From CAYFVR01 sp046541515 (GTDB lineage Bacteria > Desulfobacterota > Desulfobacteria > Desulfobacterales > Desulfococcaceae), in contig JBKHDD010000213.1 of assembly GCA_046541515.1 (NCBI GenBank), positions 1 through 7,788 of the forward strand: a stretch of 7,788 nucleotides of DNA. Reading direction: 5' to 3'. Each line of letters begins with the position of its first letter. Position 1 is the first letter of the stretch. The position numbers and the translations under genes were made by a program. The notes under the pieces were generated by a model. The model did no database searches. It had not been told where the DNA came from and saw only the letters and a program-made list of their open reading frames with translations. Below, piece after piece: positions 6,100 through 7,788 of this stretch.

Positions 6100-6102
6100 C
6101 CC

Positions 6103-6813
6103 ATGGAAGCCCACTCCCATCCGGAACCCGAACGCCGCCCCTTCGCCGCAGGCGCGGCCGCGGCCTGGCCCATCTGCCTCGGCTACATCCCCATCGGCAT
6201 GGCGTTCGGCGTTCTGGCCCGGAAGGCCGGTCTGTCGCCGCTGGAAATCGGGTTGATGTCCATTCTCGTTTTCGCCGGAAGCGCCCAGTTCATCGCCGTA
6301 TCCATGTGGAGCGCCGGGGCCGGGCTGGTTTCGGTGGTGGCCACGACCTTCGTGGTCAATCTGCGCCACCTGCTGATGAGCGCGGCCCTTTCGATCCATT
6401 TCCCCGCCGCGTCCCGCCGGGGGCTGTCCCTGTTGGCCTACGGGGTGACCGACGAAAGCTTCGCGGTGAACCTCTCCCGCCTGCGGGAGGGAAATTGGGG
6501 GCTGAAGCCGGCCATCGCCGCCAACCAGACCGCCAATTTCGTCTGGATCGCCAGCACGGTGGCCGGCGGTTTCGGCGGCGATCTCATTCCCGAAGGGGCC
6601 TTCGGCACCGACTACGCCCTGATCGCCATGTTCCTCTGCCTGCTGGCGTACCAGCTTCGGGAACGCATTCATCTGGTCACCGCCCTGATCGCCGGCGCGG
6701 CGTCGATCCTTCTCAGCCTGGCGCTGCCGGGCAACCTCTATGTGATGTTGTCCGCCGTCCTGGCCGCCAGCGCGGGGCTTTGGCTGAAACGAAGCGGGAG
6801 ACCGGCCCGATGA
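6103..6813 (+). CDS. azlC: AzlC family branched-chain amino acid exporter, large subunit
   Basis: A 236-residue inner-membrane protein of the AzlC (LIV-E) family, which with AzlD exports branched-chain amino acids such as leucine, isoleucine and valine. After a short hydrophilic N-terminus (about 1-14) come several hydrophobic segments. The family signatures are FAGSAQF (57-63) in the second segment and NLRHLLM (86-92), followed by YGVTDESFAVN. The C-terminal hydrophobic pair (about 187-225) ends in a basic tail, KRSGRPAR, that should face the cytoplasm. Length is normal for the family. The start at 6103 is chosen from AGGAGG; 6079 is possible and would add 8 residues. The stop overlaps the azlD start by four bases, so translation is coupled. 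Substrate specificity is known only from the family, and some members may carry other amino acids. Confidence 0.92.
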   Translation: MEAHSHPEPERRPFAAGAAAAWPICLGYIPIGMAFGVLARKAGLSPLEIGLMSILVFAGSAQFIAVSMWSAGAGLVSVVATTFVVNLRHLLMSAALSIHFPAASRRGLSLLAYGVTDESFAVNLSRLREGNWGLKPAIAANQTANFVWIASTVAGGFGGDLIPEGAFGTDYALIAMFLCLLAYQLRERIHLVTALIAGAASILLSLALPGNLYVMLSAVLAASAGLWLKRSGRPAR

Positions 6814-7145
6814 ACTGGCCCGACGCCGAGTTCCTTCTGCTGGTGGGGGGCATGGGGCTGGCGACCTATCTGCCCCGATGGGCGCCGCTGCTGTTTCTCT
6901 CCGAGCGGAAGTTGCCGGACTGGCTGGTGGAATGGCTGGACCTGATTCCGGCCGCGATTCTCAGCGCCCTGGTGGCCCCGGCGCTGGTGGTGTCCGGCGA
7001 TCCCCGGCAACTGGATTGGCTCCGTCCCGAACTGGCCGCCGCCGTTCCGACATTCTGGTTCGCCCGCAAAACCCGCTCCCTCGCCGGCGCCGTGGTGCTG
7101 GGCATGGCCCTGTTCTGGCTGCTGGAACGTGTCGCGGGCGGATAG
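6810..7145 (+). CDS. azlD: AzlD family branched-chain amino acid exporter, small subunit
   Basis: A 111-residue membrane protein with about four hydrophobic helices, the small partner of AzlC. The family pattern is clear: FLLLVGGMGLATYLPRWAPLLFL, then a Trp-rich amphipathic stretch (LPDWLVEWLDLIP), AAILSALVAPALVV, a conserved-looking FWFARKTRSL, and a last helix (AGAVVLGMALFWLLERV). The start ATG at 6810 overlaps the azlC stop as ATGA, and GGGAG at 6796-6800 lies 9 bases upstream. Length matches the family's usual 100-115. The two proteins are expected to act as an obligate pair in the inner membrane. Confidence 0.92.
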   Translation: MNWPDAEFLLLVGGMGLATYLPRWAPLLFLSERKLPDWLVEWLDLIPAAILSALVAPALVVSGDPRQLDWLRPELAAAVPTFWFARKTRSLAGAVVLGMALFWLLERVAGG

Positions 7146-7307
7146 CGGCGCCTTCGGAAAGGGGAACTTCCCCCGGGTTTGGAGCACGGGCCCGAGATGG
7201 ACGCAGTGTCGTTCCTTTATCGCCCAGATGGTCGGAGCGTAGGGCATCCGCGTCGGGCCAATCCCGCAGGATCGGCCATTGGGAATCCAAAGCGAACGGC
7301 GTTGGGA
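7146..7307. other. Convergent spacer between azlD and the Smr gene
   Basis: A 162-base gap with no supportable gene. It has short inverted repeats (for example GGGGAA/TTCCCC near 7160-7173 and CCAAT/ATTGG near 7259-7283) but neither is followed by a T-run, so no intrinsic terminator is visible for either transcript. Confidence 0.5.
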
Positions 7308-7788
7308 TCAGGCGGATTCGGAACCCGACGGTTTTCGTTTTCGTTCCCGACGGGTGGCCGGACGGTTCCGCAACAACACGTAGGTGGCCCCCGCTCCCCC
7401 GTCGCATCGCCGTGCGCTGGCAAAGGCCATCACCCATTTTCGCCGGGGCCCGCCGGTCAGCCATTGCCGGACCTTTTTTTTGAGCACCGGCTCCACGGGG
7501 GAAGACAGTCCCCGGCCATGCACGATCAAAACGGCCCGTTTTCGCTCCCGCAACGCACGCGCCAGGAGACGGTCCACCGCCTCGCCGGCTTCCCGGACGT
7601 TCAAACCGTGCAAATCCACATGGTCCTGAATGGAAAAATCCCCCCGATGCAGCCTTCGGACCACCTCCGCGCCGACGTGGGGTCCCCGTCCCTCCATGTA
7701 TTCGGGGGTATCGGAGACCACGAATCCGTTGCCGCACTCCACCAATTCCCGCAGTCGGCGCAGCGGCTCGTCGTCGGGAATCGCTTCC
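7308..7788 (-). CDS. Smr-domain protein, 5' end beyond the window
   Basis: A partial reading of 159 residues that is open to the right edge, so the true N-terminus is missing; the TTG at 7745 is probably internal. The visible part begins EAIPDDEPLRRLRELVECG, continues through an N-terminal segment (GFVVSDTPEYMEGRG, RRLHRGDFSIQDH) and then a Smr domain. That domain has DLHG (58-61), LIVHGRGLSSP (87-97) and GGAGATYVLL (130-139), the three family landmarks. A strongly basic tail (RRERKRK) ends the protein. Smr domains cut DNA or RNA; the family includes SmrB, which cleaves mRNA at collided ribosomes, and the C-terminus of MutS2. Which activity applies here is unknown; the basic tail fits nucleic-acid binding. 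The stop is TGA at 7308-7310. Confidence 0.9.
   Translation of the reverse strand, partial: EAIPDDEPLRRLRELVECGNGFVVSDTPEYMEGRGPHVGAEVVRRLHRGDFSIQDHVDLHGLNVREAGEAVDRLLARALRERKRAVLIVHGRGLSSPVEPVLKKKVRQWLTGGPRRKWVMAFASARRCDGGAGATYVLLRNRPATRRERKRKPSGSESA

Larger units (their letters stand above)
5702..6102. other. Divergent intergenic region between fusA and azlC
   Basis: About 400 bases without a supportable gene. It holds the presumed control regions of fusA (minus) and azlC (plus). Visible items are the fusA Shine-Dalgarno sequence, a GC-rich hairpin at 5735-5756, an A8 run near 5858-5865, a minus-strand TTGACA at 5962-5967, and a direct repeat CATTGCCGC at 6031-6039 and 6068-6076. I found no convincing plus-strand promoter for azlC and no T-box or other recognised riboswitch. 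The AT content is higher than in the flanking genes over about 5850-6030. Confidence 0.6.

Noticed and set aside
6022..6102. Longer N-terminus for AzlC
   Set aside because: The added residues (Trp, Arg, Cys and Pro-rich) are unlike the family, and no Shine-Dalgarno site precedes that start, whereas AGGAGG precedes 6103.
7159..7285. Possible terminators between azlD and the Smr gene
   Set aside because: The inverted repeats are short (5-6 bp) and lack T-runs on either strand.

Overview
The window is GC-rich, densely coding bacterial chromosome and most likely comes from a deltaproteobacterium in the broad sense (Desulfobacterota or a relative). This rests on three things: an MglA-type Ras-like GTPase operon, an elongation factor G whose N-terminus has the 'GKDGVGA' signature of the spirochaete/planctomycete/delta (spdEFG1) and mitochondrial EF-G1 branch, and a stand-alone Smr protein with an N-terminal extension of a kind I associate with sulfate-reducer genomes. 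The taxonomic call is inference; there is no rRNA or species marker. I see no insertion sequence, CRISPR array, tRNA or rRNA.

Region 1 (about 1-2825, plus strand) is a four-gene signalling operon: an MglA-like GTPase (153-758), a Roadblock/LC7 protein that is probably its MglB-like partner (773-1198), an unrecognised 277-residue helical protein with two copies of a short V-x-x-R-L-x-x-x-F motif near its N-terminus (1247-2080), and a small zinc-ribbon plus FHA protein (2120-2608). The first three genes appear to start with TTG; the fourth starts with ATG but has no clear Shine-Dalgarno sequence. The operon ends at a strong 21-bp-stem terminator that also works in reverse. MglA and MglB form a nucleotide switch and its regulator; an FHA domain binds phosphothreonine. 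The operon could therefore join a GTPase switch to Ser/Thr phosphorylation, with the 277-residue protein as adaptor. That link is a hypothesis.

Region 2 (2848-5701, minus strand, transcribed toward the same terminator) holds fusA followed, after 55 bases, by an uncharacterised 237-residue P-loop ATPase of RecA/KaiC-like appearance. A plausible sigma-70 promoter lies about 230 bases upstream of fusA, which would give a long leader with a GC-rich hairpin close to the start codon.

Region 3 (5702-7145) has a 401-base divergent intergenic region followed by azlC and azlD on the plus strand. They overlap by four bases and encode the two subunits of a branched-chain amino acid exporter. Region 4 (7308-7788, minus strand) is an Smr-domain protein whose N-terminus lies beyond the window edge. 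It is convergent with azlD, with no convincing terminator between them.
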